Assembly (NCBI RefSeq): GCF_030159255.1
Contig: NZ_BSCT01000008.1
Location: 118,668-182,667 of the forward strand
Direction: 5' to 3'
Origin: Bradyrhizobium sp. SSBR45G
GTDB taxonomy: Bacteria > Pseudomonadota > Alphaproteobacteria > Rhizobiales > Xanthobacteraceae
DNA length: 64,000 nucleotides
Shown here: in pieces, positions 16,724 through 26,832 of the stretch
Layout: every line of letters starts with the position of its first letter
How positions within the stretch are numbered: the stretch's first letter is position 1
The notes under the pieces: generated by a model
What the model was told of the DNA's origin: nothing
Databases searched by the model: none
The model's input: only the letters and a program-made list of their open reading frames with translations
Made by a program: the position numbers and the translations under genes

Positions 16724-17803
16724 TTAAACCGACAGCCTTTGCCGGCCGTCCGCCGAGAACAGATGCAGCTTGGCGCGCGCGGCGACCGCCCGGATCCGGG
16801 TGCCGATCTGCGGGGACGCGACGCCCGGCAGCCGTACGATGACGTCGTTGGCGGTGGCGCTGAGGCTGTCGGTGTGGCCCACGTCCTGGCGGGCGCCATA
16901 GACGTAGGTCTCGGCACCGACGTGCTCGATCGCATCGACCCGGAGGTCGAGACCGATCCCGCCGGCCGGCACTGTGTCTCCGAGCTCGAAATCCTCGGGC
17001 CGGATGCCGAGCTGGCCGGCCGCCGCGGGAACCGCGTCCGCGCCCAGCAGCTGCGCGCGAACCCCTTCGATCGGCATCAGGTTCATCGGCGGGGCGCCGA
17101 TGAAGGATGCCACGAAGGTCGTTGCCGGCTTCTGGTAGATCTCGAGCGGATTGCCGATCTGCTCGACCCTGCCGCCGTTCATCACCACGAGAATGTCGGC
17201 CAGCGTCATCGCCTCGAGCTGATCGTGCGTGACGTAGATCGCCGTGGTGTTGAGGCGGCGCTGCAGCTTGCGGATCTCGACCCGCATCGCGATGCGCAGC
17301 TTGGCGTCGAGGTTGGACAGTGGCTCGTCGAACAGGAACACCTTCGGCTGGCGGACGATGGCGCGGCCCATCGCGACGCGCTGGCGCTGGCCGCCGGAGA
17401 GCTGGCGGGGCTTTCGCTCCAGCATGGTGCCGAGCTCGAGGATGCGTGCCGCGTCCTCGACGCGCGTCTTGATCTCGCTCTCCGGGATGCGCCGGTTGCG
17501 CAGACCGTAGGCCATGTTGTTGTAGACGCTCATATGCGGATAGAGCGCGTAGTTCTGGAACACCATCGCGATGTCGCGCTCCGCCGGCTCGATCGCGTTG
17601 ACGATACGGCCGCCGATGTCGATCTCCCCCGAGGAGATCGTCTCAAGCCCCGCGACCATGCGCAGCAGCGTGGACTTGCCGCAGCCGGAGGGACCGACGA
17701 GCACGCAGAACTGGCCGTCTCCGACCTCGATATCGATGCCTTTGATGGCCTCGAAGCCGCCGGGATAGACCTTGCGGACGTTGCGGAGGGTGACGTTGGC
17801 CAT
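16724..17803 (-). CDS. ugpC: Glycerol-3-phosphate ABC importer ATPase UgpC
   Basis: A 359-residue MalK/UgpC-like ATPase with Walker [10 protein letters not shown] (residues 38-46), signature [14 protein letters not shown], Walker [12 protein letters not shown] and a C-terminal TOBE-like regulatory domain (residues about 235-359). It energises the UgpAE permease. It sits about 140 bases after ugpE and closes the operon; the intervening region is occupied by a palindromic repeat. Confidence 0.9.
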   Translation of the reverse strand: MANVTLRNVRKVYPGGFEAIKGIDIEVGDGQFCVLVGPSGCGKSTLLRMVAGLETISSGEIDIGGRIVNAIEPAERDIAMVFQNYALYPHMSVYNNMAYGLRNRRIPESEIKTRVEDAARILELGTMLERKPRQLSGGQRQRVAMGRAIVRQPKVFLFDEPLSNLDAKLRIAMRVEIRKLQRRLNTTAIYVTHDQLEAMTLADILVVMNGGRVEQIGNPLEIYQKPATTFVASFIGAPPMNLMPIEGVRAQLLGADAVPAAAGQLGIRPEDFELGDTVPAGGIGLDLRVDAIEHVGAETYVYGARQDVGHTDSLSATANDVIVRLPGVASPQIGTRIRAVAARAKLHLFSADGRQRLSV

Positions 17804-17843
17804 GCGTGGTTACCGGTGATGCGTGACGAGCGAGTGGTTGCTG

Positions 17844-17939
17844 GCGAATGGCGAATAGGGAGTAGCGAATAGGGAAGGAGAGCGTGGACGTGCAGGCGAC
17901 ATCGCGACCCTATTCGCTACTCGCCATTCGCTATTCGCC
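17844..17939. repeat. Palindromic repeat between ugpE and ugpC
   Basis: Left arm 17844-17875 (GGCGAATGGCGAATAGGG..) and right arm 17908-17939 (CCCTATTCGCTACTCGCC..) are near-perfect reverse complements separated by about 32 bases. It is probably a REP-like element in the message that may reduce ugpC expression relative to ugpBAE. It has no coding potential. Confidence 0.8.
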
Positions 17940-17943
17940 CTCC

Positions 17944-18792
17944 TCACTTTTCCGTCTCCACGAGGCCCTTCACGAACAGACGCTGCATGAAGACGACGAC
18001 GGCGACCGGCGGCAGCATCGCCAGCACGGCGGTGGCCATCGCAAGCTGCCACTCGGCGAGCTCGTCGGTCGTCGTCAGCATCTTCTTGATGCCGATCACG
18101 ATGGTCTGCATGGAATCCTTCGTCGTGATCAGCAGCGGCCAGAGATACTGGTTCCAGCCGTAGATGAACTGGATCACGAACAGCGCGGCCACGGTGGTCA
18201 TCGACAGCGGCAGCAGCGTGTCCCAGAAGAACCGCAGCGGTCCGGCGCCGTCGATGCGCGAGGCCTCCAGCAGCTCGTCGGGGACAGTCATGAAGAACTG
18301 GCGGAACAGCAGCGTGCCGGTCGCGGAGGCGATCAGCGGCAGGATCAGGCCGGCATAGGTATCCAGCATGCGCAGATCGGCGACGATCTTGTAGGTCGGA
18401 TAGATGCGAACCTCGACCGGCAGCATCAGGGTGATGAAGATGATCCAGAACGCGGTCTTGCGGAACGGAAAGCGGAAATACACGATCGCGAAGGCCGACA
18501 GGATCGAGATGAAGATCTTGCCGACCGCGATCCCGATCGCGGTCACGAAAGAGTTGAGCAGCAGCACGCCGACCGGCTCGTTCATGAAGCGCGAGCCGCC
18601 CACGAAGACCGCGCGGTAGTAGTTCTCCAGCATTCGTCCGCCGGGAACGAGCGGCAGGTTGCCGCTGACCACGGTTGCGGCGTCATAGGTGGAGGCCACG
18701 AAGGCGACATAGACCGGGAAGGCGAAGATCAGGATGCCGAGCGACAGCACGGCGTAGGCGACGAGATCCCGCAGCGGGCGATGCTCGACCAT
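17944..18792 (-). CDS. ugpE: Glycerol-3-phosphate ABC importer permease UgpE
   Basis: A 282-residue inner-membrane protein with six hydrophobic segments and the EAA loop ([26 protein letters not shown], residues about 185-210) that docks on UgpC. Its ATG overlaps the UgpA stop by one base (TGATG). It is part of ugpBAEC. Confidence 0.93.
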   Translation of the reverse strand: MVEHRPLRDLVAYAVLSLGILIFAFPVYVAFVASTYDAATVVSGNLPLVPGGRMLENYYRAVFVGGSRFMNEPVGVLLLNSFVTAIGIAVGKIFISILSAFAIVYFRFPFRKTAFWIIFITLMLPVEVRIYPTYKIVADLRMLDTYAGLILPLIASATGTLLFRQFFMTVPDELLEASRIDGAGPLRFFWDTLLPLSMTTVAALFVIQFIYGWNQYLWPLLITTKDSMQTIVIGIKKMLTTTDELAEWQLAMATAVLAMLPPVAVVVFMQRLFVKGLVETEK

Positions 18793-19673
18793 CAGTACTG
18801 CACCTTGCGCTCGACATAGCGGAACTGGATCGCGGTCAGCGCGATCACGATCACCATCAGCACCACCGACTGCGCGGCCGAGCCGCCGAGATCGCCGCCG
18901 AGCCGGCCGTCGGCAAACACCTTGTAGACCATCGTGGTGGTCGAGCCGGCCGGGCCGCCCGACGTCACGGCGTCGATGATGCCGAAGGTCTCGAAGAACA
19001 CGTAGACGATGTTGACGACCAGCAGGAAGAAGGTGGTCGGCGACAGCAGCGGGAAGATGATGGTCCAGAACCGCCGCAGCGGACCGGCACCGTCGATCGC
19101 GCCGGCCTCGATGACGCTCTTCGGGATCGCCTGCAGTCCGGCGAGGAAGAACAGGAAGTTGTAGGCGACCTGCTTCCAGACCGCGGCCATCACCACGAGG
19201 ATCATCGCGTGGGTGCCGTTCAACATCGGATTCCAGTCGAAGCCCATCGCGCGCAGCGGGCGCGCCAGCGTGCCCAGGGTCGGATGGAAGATGAAGAACC
19301 ACAGCACGCCGGCGATCGCGGGCGCGACCGCATAGGGCCAGATCATGAGGGTCTTGTAGACCGAGCCGCCCTTGAGGTTCTTGTCGGCCTGGGTCGCGAA
19401 CAGCAGGGCCACGCCGAGCGACAGCACCGTCACCAGCGACGAGAACACCACGGTGATGCCGATGGCAGTGTAATATTCCGGCTGGGCGAACAGGGCCTGA
19501 TAGTTCTCGAGGCCGACGAATTCCGAATTGAGGCCGAAGGCGTCCTCGCGAAGGAAGGACTGCCAGATCGCCTGGCTGGCCGGCCAGTAGAAGAAGATCA
19601 GCGTGATCGCGAGCTGCGGCGCCAGCAGCAGGTAAGGCAACAGCTTGCCGTTGAAGACGACCGACTTTTCCAT
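18792..19673 (-). CDS. ugpA: Glycerol-3-phosphate ABC importer permease UgpA
   Basis: A 293-residue membrane protein with the MalF-like EAA loop ([22 protein letters not shown], residues about 185-206) and six membrane helices. Second gene of the operon, 68 bases after ugpB with a strong hairpin in between. Confidence 0.93.
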   Translation of the reverse strand: MEKSVVFNGKLLPYLLLAPQLAITLIFFYWPASQAIWQSFLREDAFGLNSEFVGLENYQALFAQPEYYTAIGITVVFSSLVTVLSLGVALLFATQADKNLKGGSVYKTLMIWPYAVAPAIAGVLWFFIFHPTLGTLARPLRAMGFDWNPMLNGTHAMILVVMAAVWKQVAYNFLFFLAGLQAIPKSVIEAGAIDGAGPLRRFWTIIFPLLSPTTFFLLVVNIVYVFFETFGIIDAVTSGGPAGSTTTMVYKVFADGRLGGDLGGSAAQSVVLMVIVIALTAIQFRYVERKVQY

Positions 19674-19702
19674 GGATGCGCCGCGGGAGGGACTGAGGCG
19701 AG

Positions 19703-19728
19703 GCTTCCCCTCCGGCTGGAGGGGAAGC
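19703..19728 (-). other. Intercistronic hairpin between ugpB and ugpA
   Basis: An 11-pair perfect stem (19703-19713 with 19718-19728) and a four-base loop, without T-run. It would protect the 3' end of the ugpB message and let the binding protein be made in excess over the permease, as REP hairpins do in malE-malF. Confidence 0.75.
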
Positions 19729-19741
19729 TTCAGGCTGGACC

Positions 19742-21058
19742 TTACTTGGCCGTTTTCTCGAAGGTGCGCAACATCGCATTGCCGCGGGCGACGGCCGAAT
19801 CGAGCGCCTCCTTGGGCGTCTTCTTCCCGGCCAGCGCCGCCTCGATCTCCTCGGACCAGACGTCGCGCATCTGCACCATGTTGCCGAAGCGCAGGCCGCG
19901 CGAGTTCTCGGTCGGCTCCTTGTTGGTCAACTCCTTCAGCGGCGTCTGCAGGGTCGGATTCTTGTCGTAGAAGCCATCCGCCTTGGTCTTCTCATAGGCC
20001 GCCTTGGTGATCGGCAGATAGCCGGATTCCTGGTGCAGCTTGGCCTGGCGGTTCGTATCCGACAGGAACGTGAAGAACCTGGCGACGCCCTTGTATTCGT
20101 CGGCCGTCTTGCCGCCCATCACCCACAGCGAGGCGCCGCCGATGATCGAGTTCTGCGGGGCGCCCTGCGCGTCTGGGTAATAGGGCATCGGCGCCGAGGT
20201 GAAATCGAACTTCGCGGTGCTCTTGGCGGTAGCGTAGTAGCCCGACGAGGTCAGGAAGATCGCGCATTCGCCCGAGCCGAAGCGGCTCTCGCTGCGATTG
20301 TCGCGGCCGGAATAGTCGTAGGTCTTGTCCTTCTGCAGCTCGACGAGGTTCTGCAGGTGCTTGACGTGCAGCGGGGTGTTGAACTCCAGCACGGTGTCGA
20401 AGCCGTCGAGGCCATTGGCCTTGGTGCCGATCGGCACGTTGTGCCAGGCGGAGAACTGCTCGATATTGGCCCAGGACGCCCACGCATTGGAGAAGCCGCA
20501 GGTCTCGTGCCCGGCCGCCTTCAGCTTCTTCGCCGCGTCGAACACTTCGGGCCAGGTCTTCGGAATCTCGGCGACGCCGGCCTTCTTCAGTTCGTCCTTG
20601 TTGATCCACATCACCATCGACGACGAGTTGAAGGGGAACGACAGCATGTCGCCCTTCGACGTCGAGTAGTAGCCGGTGATCGCCGGGAGATAGGCCTTCG
20701 GATCGAACGGCTCGCCGGCGTCCTTCATCAGCTCATAGACCGGCTTGATCGCGCCCTTGGCGCTCATCATGGTCGCGGTGCCGACCTCGAACACCTGCAA
20801 GATGTGCGGCGCGGTGCCCGCGCGGAACGCGGCGATGCCGGCGTTCAGCGTATCGGGATAGCCGCCCTTGAAGGTCGGGACGACCTTGTAGTCGCTCTGC
20901 GACGCGTTGAATTCCTCGGCGAGCTTGTTGACGATGTCGTTGTTGCCGCCGGTCATGGCGTGCCACCACTGAATCTCAGTCACAGCGTGTGCAGGCGAGA
21001 CAGCAAAACCAAAGATCGCCGTCATGGCAGCGGCGGCAGCGAATTGTCGAAGTGACAT
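19742..21058 (-). CDS. ugpB: Glycerol-3-phosphate-binding protein UgpB
   Basis: A 438-residue exported protein: signal peptide [25 protein letters not shown], then [28 protein letters not shown], which is the UgpB N-terminal lobe with the WWHAM motif. ATG 21058 follows GGGAGGA; a TTG three bases upstream is in frame but less likely. First gene of ugpBAEC, downstream of a Pho box. Confidence 0.95.
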   Translation of the reverse strand: MSLRQFAAAAAMTAIFGFAVSPAHAVTEIQWWHAMTGGNNDIVNKLAEEFNASQSDYKVVPTFKGGYPDTLNAGIAAFRAGTAPHILQVFEVGTATMMSAKGAIKPVYELMKDAGEPFDPKAYLPAITGYYSTSKGDMLSFPFNSSSMVMWINKDELKKAGVAEIPKTWPEVFDAAKKLKAAGHETCGFSNAWASWANIEQFSAWHNVPIGTKANGLDGFDTVLEFNTPLHVKHLQNLVELQKDKTYDYSGRDNRSESRFGSGECAIFLTSSGYYATAKSTAKFDFTSAPMPYYPDAQGAPQNSIIGGASLWVMGGKTADEYKGVARFFTFLSDTNRQAKLHQESGYLPITKAAYEKTKADGFYDKNPTLQTPLKELTNKEPTENSRGLRFGNMVQMRDVWSEEIEAALAGKKTPKEALDSAVARGNAMLRTFEKTAK

Positions 21059-21111
21059 CAAAAAAGTCCTCCCAGGAACGTCATCGTCGTTGCGGCCGTT
21101 AACAGCGCCAG

Positions 21112-21129
21112 ATGACAGTTATGTGAATG
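21112..21129 (-). promoter_or_regulatory. Pho box before ugpB
   Basis: Minus-strand CATTCAC-ATAA-CTGTCAT: two 7-base repeats 11 bases apart with an A/T spacer. The second matches the PhoB repeat CTGTCAT perfectly and the first at 5 of 7 positions. It ends 53 bases before the ugpB start, in the usual position of a -35 element bound by PhoB, and fits phosphate-starvation control of glycerol-3-phosphate import. Confidence 0.7.
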
Positions 21130-21253
21130 TATAGACGGCTGACCCAGCATGGGAAAGCATTGACGCGTGCGGCGATCAAACGCGGTGAATCAGGCAAGAG
21201 AGATCGCTGCGCTGCGAAGGTGCAGCGCGGCGATCGCATAAGGTGTGAGGTGA

Positions 21254-22456
21254 TCAGCGCTTGCGTTCGGCGCAGACGGTTCCTTGCGCGAACAGCGTAT
21301 CGATCTCGCCGTCCGAGTAGCCGAACTCCGCGAGAACGTCGCGCGCGTGCTGGCTGAACTTGGGCGGCGTCGCGCGCAGGCTCGGCTTGGTGCGGTCGAG
21401 CCGGATCGGTGACGCCACCCCCTTGTACCAGTCCTTCTCGATGACATCGCCGCGGTGGATCGTGTGCGGATTGGTCAGCGCCTGATCGATCTTCTGCACC
21501 GGTCCCGCAGGCAATCCGGCGGCGAGCAGCCGGTCGCACAGCGGTTCGGCCTCGAACTGGCTGAATACGGCGGCGAGCTCCGCGCGCAGCGCTTCGCGAT
21601 TGGCGACGCGATCCTTGTTGCGCGCGAAGCGCGGATCGGTGCCGAGCTCCGGGCGGCCGATCTCCTTGGCGAGCTTGCGGAAGGTGCCGTCATTGCCGAC
21701 GCCAATGAAGATGTCGTCGGTCCTGGTCGGAAAGATCGCGTAGGGAACCAGGTTCGGGTGCTCGTTGCCGGTCAGCGACGGCGGCTTGCCGTGCATGAAG
21801 TAGTTGGCGGTGTGCGGATGCATGATCGCAAGGCCGGTCTCGTACAGCGTGACCTCGAGGAACTGGCCGATGCCGGAGCGCTGCCGCTCCGACAGCGCCA
21901 TCAGGATGCCGATCGCGGCATACAATCCCGTGGTGATGTCGACCAGCGGCACGCCGATCCGCATCGGGCCGCTCTCGGGCGAGCCGGTCGCCGCGATCAT
22001 GCCGGTCATCGCCTGGATGATCGCATCATAGCCGGGGTTGCCGCCGCGCGGCCCATCGGCGCCGAAGCCGCAAATGCGGCAGTGCACGAGCTTCGGGAAT
22101 TTCTCGCGAAGGATGTCGCCGCCGATGCCCCACTTCTCCAAAGTGCCGGGCTTGAAGTTCTCGATCAGCACGTCGGCCGTCTCGAGCATTTTCAGCAGCA
22201 CGACGCGGCCGCCCTCGGAGGCGAGATCGAGGCCGATCGAGCGCTTGTTGCGGTTGATCCCGACGAAATAGGCGGCGTCCTCGTCGTGGAACGGGGGGCC
22301 CCAGTCGCGCACCTCGTCGCCGGCCGGCGGCTCGACCTTGATCACGTCGGCGCCGTGATCGGCGAGGATCTGCGTGCAATAGGGGCCGCCGAGCACGCGC
22401 GTCAGATCGATCACGCGCAGCCCGGCCATGGCGCCGGGAGCAAAGGGAGGTGTCAT
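21254..22456 (-). CDS. CaiB/BaiF family acyl-CoA transferase (class III)
   Basis: A 400-residue class III CoA-transferase: starts LRVIDLTRVLGGPYCTQILADHGADVIKVEPPAGDE, then RNKRSIGLDLASEGGR and GFGADGP. It would move CoA between carboxylic acids; the substrate pair is unknown. It stands alone, with 191 bases to ugpB. Confidence 0.88.
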   Translation of the reverse strand: MTPPFAPGAMAGLRVIDLTRVLGGPYCTQILADHGADVIKVEPPAGDEVRDWGPPFHDEDAAYFVGINRNKRSIGLDLASEGGRVVLLKMLETADVLIENFKPGTLEKWGIGGDILREKFPKLVHCRICGFGADGPRGGNPGYDAIIQAMTGMIAATGSPESGPMRIGVPLVDITTGLYAAIGILMALSERQRSGIGQFLEVTLYETGLAIMHPHTANYFMHGKPPSLTGNEHPNLVPYAIFPTRTDDIFIGVGNDGTFRKLAKEIGRPELGTDPRFARNKDRVANREALRAELAAVFSQFEAEPLCDRLLAAGLPAGPVQKIDQALTNPHTIHRGDVIEKDWYKGVASPIRLDRTKPSLRATPPKFSQHARDVLAEFGYSDGEIDTLFAQGTVCAERKR

Positions 22457-22576
22457 TGGATGCCGCGAGGTTGGTTCAACTCGCGGTCATTAAACACTGC
22501 GCCAGCGCCGGCGCAAACGCGGGCTGCCATGCGGCGGGACCACGGAGGGTATCCTGCCGCATGGCGGAATTCGGAC

Positions 22577-23002
22577 TCAGACCACCGTCAGCTTGACGTC
22601 GACATTGCCGCGGGTGGCGTTGGAATATGGGCAGACCTCATGGGCCTTGGCGACCAGCGCCTCGGCGTCGGCCTTGGCGAGGCCCGGCAGCGACACCGCG
22701 AGCTCGACGGTGATGCCGAAGCCGCCTTCGGAACGCGGGCCGATGCCGACCGTTGACGTCACCGAGGCATCGGCGGGGACCTTGGGTCCGCCCTGCGAGC
22801 CGACGAACTTCATCGCGCCGATGAAGCAGGCGGCGTAGCCGGCCGCGAACAGCTGCTCCGGATTGTTGCCCGCACCGCCACCGCCGCCGAGCTCCTTCGG
22901 GGTCGAGAGCTTGACGCTCAGCGTCCCGTCGAGGGTCGCGGCTTCGCCGTCGCGGCCGCCGGTGGCCTTGGCGCTGGTCTTGTAGAGCACGTTCACGGAC
23001 AT
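22577..23002 (-). CDS. ohr: Organic hydroperoxide resistance protein Ohr
   Basis: A 141-residue Ohr/OsmC peroxidase. The peroxidatic Cys59 is in [12 protein letters not shown] and the resolving Cys124 is in [11 protein letters not shown]. It reduces organic hydroperoxides using lipoyl-type dithiols. Divergent from ohrR, with an operator between them. An open frame continues upstream of ATG 23002 but has no homologous sequence. Confidence 0.95.
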   Translation of the reverse strand: MSVNVLYKTSAKATGGRDGEAATLDGTLSVKLSTPKELGGGGGAGNNPEQLFAAGYAACFIGAMKFVGSQGGPKVPADASVTSTVGIGPRSEGGFGITVELAVSLPGLAKADAEALVAKAHEVCPYSNATRGNVDVKLTVV

Positions 23003-23043
23003 GGGGTTTCTCCCGTTTGGATGGACGAATTCAGCGAGGCGAT

Positions 23044-23070
23044 ATTGCACACAATTTGATTGTGCACAAT
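23044..23070. promoter_or_regulatory. OhrR operator between ohr and ohrR
   Basis: A perfect 12-base palindrome (23059-23070, ATTGTGCACAAT) and a near-copy (23044-23055, ATTGCACACAAT) sit 15 bases apart, in front of ohr. OhrR in alphaproteobacteria binds such A/T-flanked inverted repeats; both genes could be repressed from this site. Confidence 0.75.
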
Positions 23071-23173
23071 ATGATTGTTCGGTAGAAAATTCGTGATCGT
23101 CATGCCGCCCGCATTGTCGACGGCGGAACCGCGGGACAAAGATGCCGGTCAGGATCGATCTGTGGTGACCTTG

Positions 23174-23635
23174 ATGCGAAAGAAGTCCGCGGCGGACGCG
23201 CCGCTCCAACTCGGCAACCAGCTGTGCTTTGCGGTCTATTCGACCGCGCATGCCTTCAACCGGGTCTACAAGCCGCTGCTCGACCGCCTGGGACTGACCT
23301 ATCCGCAATATCTGGTCATGCTGGTGCTGTGGGAGCGCGACGGCCTGCCGGTGAAGGAGATCGGCGAGCGTCTGTTCCTGGATTCCGGCACGCTGACGCC
23401 GCTGCTGAAGCGGATGGAAACAGCGCATCTGATCAGGCGGACGCGATCGGCCGAGGACGAGCGCCGGGTGCTCGTGACCCTGACCGCCCAGGGCGCCAGC
23501 CTGCGCGACAAGGCCAGGGCGATCGTGCCGCCCGCGATCCTCGATGCGACGGGCTGCTCGCTCGCGGAGCTCGCCGATCTGCACGGCAGGCTGGTGCGGC
23601 TGCGGGAGCAGCTGAATGCGGCGGCGGAGGGGTGA
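23174..23635 (+). CDS. ohrR: MarR-family organic peroxide sensor OhrR
   Basis: A 153-residue winged-helix protein from ATG 23174. Cys18 ([13 protein letters not shown]) is the peroxide-sensing Cys near the N-terminus; the winged helix is at [40 protein letters not shown]. Oxidation releases DNA and derepresses ohr. ATG 23102 and TTG 23075 give longer forms; the shorter start fits the family length. Confidence 0.93.
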   Translation: MRKKSAADAPLQLGNQLCFAVYSTAHAFNRVYKPLLDRLGLTYPQYLVMLVLWERDGLPVKEIGERLFLDSGTLTPLLKRMETAHLIRRTRSAEDERRVLVTLTAQGASLRDKARAIVPPAILDATGCSLAELADLHGRLVRLREQLNAAAEG

Positions 23636-23647
23636 GGCAGTGGTGCT

Positions 23648-23899
23648 TCAGGGCGGAGCGAGCAGTCGCTTCTTCGAGAAAGCGCGTCCTGAATGTGATT
23701 TCAAATAGGCCTCGAACGCCAACGCCCGCTGCTTGTCGGGGAAGGCGCAATACCAGACCAATGTCCAAGGCATGAATTTGGAGGTGTGGGCCGAGCGGCC
23801 GCCGTTGTGGTCCTTGAGGCGCTGCCGGATGTCGGCGGTCGCGCCGACGTATTCCTGATCGGGAAAGGTCACGCTACGGAGGATGTAGACGTACCACAT
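23648..23899 (-). CDS. GIY-YIG domain protein
   Basis: An 83-residue single GIY-YIG domain: [31 protein letters not shown] (the YVG in place of YIG), then [12 protein letters not shown] and [12 protein letters not shown]. Such small, free-standing domains are widespread in alphaproteobacteria, and their nuclease role is unclear. It converges with ohrR 13 bases away. Confidence 0.85.
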   Translation of the reverse strand: MWYVYILRSVTFPDQEYVGATADIRQRLKDHNGGRSAHTSKFMPWTLVWYCAFPDKQRALAFEAYLKSHSGRAFSKKRLLAPP

Positions 23900-24075
23900 G
23901 CGAAGGTGCTCGCCGGGCTAGTAGAAACTCCCGAGCATTCTGCCGCGGAAACGTGCCTTCGTCAGCGGTCCTCAACGGAGCGATTGCCCGGGCTGCGACT
24001 CAAGCTATGGCGCGCGATCGCGATATAGCTCAGCAGCGCGTGGGGCCCGACGACCGGAATGTGTGAGGACTTTTC

Positions 24076-24168
24076 AGCCCGGCTTCGCCAAGTGGCTACG
24101 CCGGGCACCACGCTTCGCCCTTTGGGCTCCGTCGTGGCTGCGCCACGCATAGCCCGAAGGGCGAAGCG

Positions 24169-24173
<5 letters not shown>
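24076..24173. repeat. Palindromic repeat overlapping the tRNA-Ala 3' end
   Basis: Two nested inverted repeats: a hairpin at 24076-24105, then arms 24105-24128 (CACCACGCTTCGCCC..) and 24151-24173 (..GGGCGAAGCGTGGTG) with a 22-base centre that also folds. The right arm includes the last five bases of the tRNA gene and its CCA end, so the element has been placed exactly at a tRNA 3' end. Confidence 0.75.
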
Positions 24174-24244
<71 letters not shown>

Positions 24245-24324
24245 GAACCGAACCGGCGGTCTGGGTGACCGCCGGGGAGCACCGTGAACCACAGTTCGCG
24301 GATGATCTCAAGTACCTTCAGAGA

Positions 24325-24729
24325 TTATTCTTCGTCGCCGCCGACATCGCCGATGATGTCGGTGACATCCTCGTCGCCTTCTTCCTCGTCGGCGATGAAG
24401 GTGGAGTCGTCGTCCTCGTCGTCGTCGAGGGTCTCGTCGATCTCGATGTCATCCTCGGTCTCGGGAACGACGGCCTTGACCTTGCCGGAGTTCTCCTCGG
24501 CATCGGCCTCCTCGAGCGGCACCAGCTCCTCGGCCTCCGCGGGCTCGACCACGTCGGCAGCCGCGGCAGCACGCGCAGCCTCGCCGCGCATGGCGCGGGA
24601 GGGCGCGACCGGCGCAATCGGCACGACCTCGCCGGTGTAGGGCGAAATCACCGGGTTCTTGTTGAGGTCGTAGAACTTTTTGCCCGTGGTCGGGCAAATG
24701 CGTTTGGTTCCGAGCTCGGATTTGGCCAC
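24325..24729 (-). CDS. TIGR02300 family acidic protein
   Basis: A 134-residue protein from GTG 24729. The N-terminal AKSELGTKRICPTTGKKFYDLNKNP is the signature of the alphaproteobacterial TIGR02300 family, with a single CPxTG and no second Cys pair. Residues about 65-134 are mainly Asp/Glu. Function unknown. An ATG 18 bases upstream is in frame, but the family starts at the GTG. Confidence 0.9.
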   Translation of the reverse strand: MAKSELGTKRICPTTGKKFYDLNKNPVISPYTGEVVPIAPVAPSRAMRGEAARAAAAADVVEPAEAEELVPLEEADAEENSGKVKAVVPETEDDIEIDETLDDDEDDDSTFIADEEEGDEDVTDIIGDVGGDEE

Positions 24730-24880
24730 GTGCAGGCGTCCTGGCAATGTCTGAAAAGCGGTGTCTCACTTGGCTAGTTGCCGCGCCGCTGTCAATAGCG
24801 CTGTCAACGGGAAAATCACCGCTCGTGACGGCAGGCAGGGGCTGTGATACCTGCCGCCTCCAGAACACGAGGACCTCGCC

Positions 24881-26218
24881 GTGAGCACGTCAACAGCCCC
24901 GACTCCACTCGAATCGAGCGCCTCAGGGCCCCTTTCGGGCACGATTCGCGTGCCCGGCGACAAGTCGATCTCGCACCGGGCCCTGATCCTTGGCGCGCTG
25001 TCGGTCGGTGAAACCCGGATTTCCGGCCTGCTCGAGGGCGAGGACGTCCTCAACACCGCCAAATCGATGCGTGCGCTGGGCGCGAAAGTGGAGCGGACCG
25101 GGGCGTTTGCCTGGATCGTGAAAGGGGTCGGCGTCGGCGGCTTCGCCCAGCCGAGTGAAACCCTCGATTTCGGCAACTCCGGCACCGGCTGCCGGCTGGT
25201 GATGGGTGCCGTGGCCGGCTGTCCGATCAGCGCCGTGTTCGAGGGCGATGCCTCGCTGCGCAGCCGTCCGATGCGCCGGATCCTCGATCCGCTGGCGCTG
25301 ATGGGCGCCAAGGTGACCGCCAGCGCCGAGGGCGGCAAGCTGCCCTTGACCCTGCAGGGCGCCAGCAACCCGGTGCCGATCGAGTACCGCACGCCGGTCG
25401 CCTCCGCCCAGATCAAGTCGGCGGTGCTGCTCGCGGGGCTTGCCGCGCCCGGCGTCACCACCGTGATCGAGCAGGAGGCCAGCCGCGACCATACCGAGCT
25501 GATGCTGAAGCATTTCGGCGCCGCGATCGTGACCACGCCGGAGGGCACCCATGGCCGCCGTATCGCGCTGACCGGCCAGCCGGAGCTGGCCGGCGCGCCG
25601 GTGATCGTGCCGGCAGATCCGTCGTCGGCCGCCTTCCCGCTGGTCGCCGCCCTGATCGTCGACGGCTCGGATCTGGTGCTGTCCGACGTCATGACCAATC
25701 CGCTGCGCACCGGCCTGTTCACGACCTTGCGCGAGATGGGCGCCTCGATCGAAGAGGACGACGTCCGCGGCGACGCCGGCGAGCCGATGGCCCGCCTGCG
25801 CGTGCGCGCCTCGAAGCTGCGCGGCGTGGTGGTGCCACCCGAGCGGGCTCCGTCGATGATCGACGAGTATCTCGTCTTGGCCGTGGCCGCCGCCTATGCG
25901 GAGGGAACGACGGTCATGCGCGGCCTGCATGAGCTCAGGGTCAAGGAATCCGACCGGCTGGAGGCCACCGCGGCGATGCTGCGCGTCAATGGCGTCAAGG
26001 TCGAGATCTCCGGCGACGATCTGATCGTCGAAGGCCGCGGCCATGTGCCGGGCGGCGGACTGGTCGCGACCCACATGGACCACCGCATCGCGATGTCGGC
26101 GCTGGTGATGGGGCTGGCCTCCGACAAGCCGGTCACCGTCGACGACACCGCCTTCATCGCCACCAGCTTCCCCGACTTCATCCCGTTGATGCGGGGCGCG
26201 GGCGCGGATTTCGCTTAA
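24881..26218 (+). CDS. aroA: 3-phosphoshikimate 1-carboxyvinyltransferase (EPSP synthase)
   Basis: A 445-residue AroA with class II-like features: [13 protein letters not shown] at the N-terminus, [30 protein letters not shown], and C-terminal [13 protein letters not shown]. It joins shikimate-3-phosphate and PEP in aromatic amino-acid synthesis. GTG start with GAGGAC nearby. The aroA-cmk-rpsA order is conserved; here two unrelated genes lie between aroA and cmk. Confidence 0.97.
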   Translation: MSTSTAPTPLESSASGPLSGTIRVPGDKSISHRALILGALSVGETRISGLLEGEDVLNTAKSMRALGAKVERTGAFAWIVKGVGVGGFAQPSETLDFGNSGTGCRLVMGAVAGCPISAVFEGDASLRSRPMRRILDPLALMGAKVTASAEGGKLPLTLQGASNPVPIEYRTPVASAQIKSAVLLAGLAAPGVTTVIEQEASRDHTELMLKHFGAAIVTTPEGTHGRRIALTGQPELAGAPVIVPADPSSAAFPLVAALIVDGSDLVLSDVMTNPLRTGLFTTLREMGASIEEDDVRGDAGEPMARLRVRASKLRGVVVPPERAPSMIDEYLVLAVAAAYAEGTTVMRGLHELRVKESDRLEATAAMLRVNGVKVEISGDDLIVEGRGHVPGGGLVATHMDHRIAMSALVMGLASDKPVTVDDTAFIATSFPDFIPLMRGAGADFA

Positions 26219-26226
26219 GGTACGCC

Positions 26227-26832
26227 ATGGCCACCGCCTTCGACCGTGAAGCGCTGCTTGCCGCGTTTGACACGATCGGCCGGGCCGCGGCGCAAGCCGG
26301 GGCCAAGCTACACATTGCGGTCTATGGTGGGTCGGCACTGATGCTAGCGAGCAACTTCCGTCTTGCGACCGAGGACGTCGACGTCTCGGAGCTTCCAAAG
26401 CCGTTGCCCGAATGGCTGGCGAAGACATTGGGCGACATCGGCCGGGAGAACGGCTGGTCGGACGACTGGTTCAATGATGGGGTTGTCTTCCACTTGAGCC
26501 CGCTGGCCGATCAGGCCGCGGATCATCTCGAATTCGGGACGTTTCCCCGTGACGGATCTCCGCCCGGACTGGTGGTCTCGGTGCCCTCCGCCGAATATAT
26601 GCTCGCCTTGAAACTGAAAGCGGCAAGGATCCTCGATCCGGCGCGTGGCGAGTCAGAACGGCTCGACATCCTCAATCTGATGAAGGTCGTCGGCGTTTCC
26701 GGCGCGGATGACGCGATCGCGCTGCTGCGAAGATACTTTCCGGCTAGTGGGGCCTCCGCTGAGAAGCAACGCTTTTTGCTGAAGCACATGAGCCCCGAGG
26801 GAGCGGTTGATGCGCCCAAATACCCTGGCTGA
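26227..26832 (+). CDS. DUF6036-like nucleotidyltransferase
   Basis: A 201-residue protein. YGGSALMLASNFRLATEDVDV (GGS at 34-36, Asp50 and Asp52) is the GS-x9+-DxD core of minimal nucleotidyltransferases, the DUF6036 type; the KLKAARI.. helix and C-terminal IALLRRYFP follow. Members often occur beside a small partner in apparent toxin-antitoxin units, as here with the next gene, which overlaps by 23 bases. It lies 8 bases after aroA within the aroA-cmk-rpsA operon. Activity unknown. Confidence 0.75.
   Translation: MATAFDREALLAAFDTIGRAAAQAGAKLHIAVYGGSALMLASNFRLATEDVDVSELPKPLPEWLAKTLGDIGRENGWSDDWFNDGVVFHLSPLADQAADHLEFGTFPRDGSPPGLVVSVPSAEYMLALKLKAARILDPARGESERLDILNLMKVVGVSGADDAIALLRRYFPASGASAEKQRFLLKHMSPEGAVDAPKYPG

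Noticed and set aside
17944..19779. Long frame reading ugpE with ugpA sequence as one protein
   Set aside because: The first half is a shadow of ugpA in a different frame; ugpE has its own start overlapping the ugpA stop.
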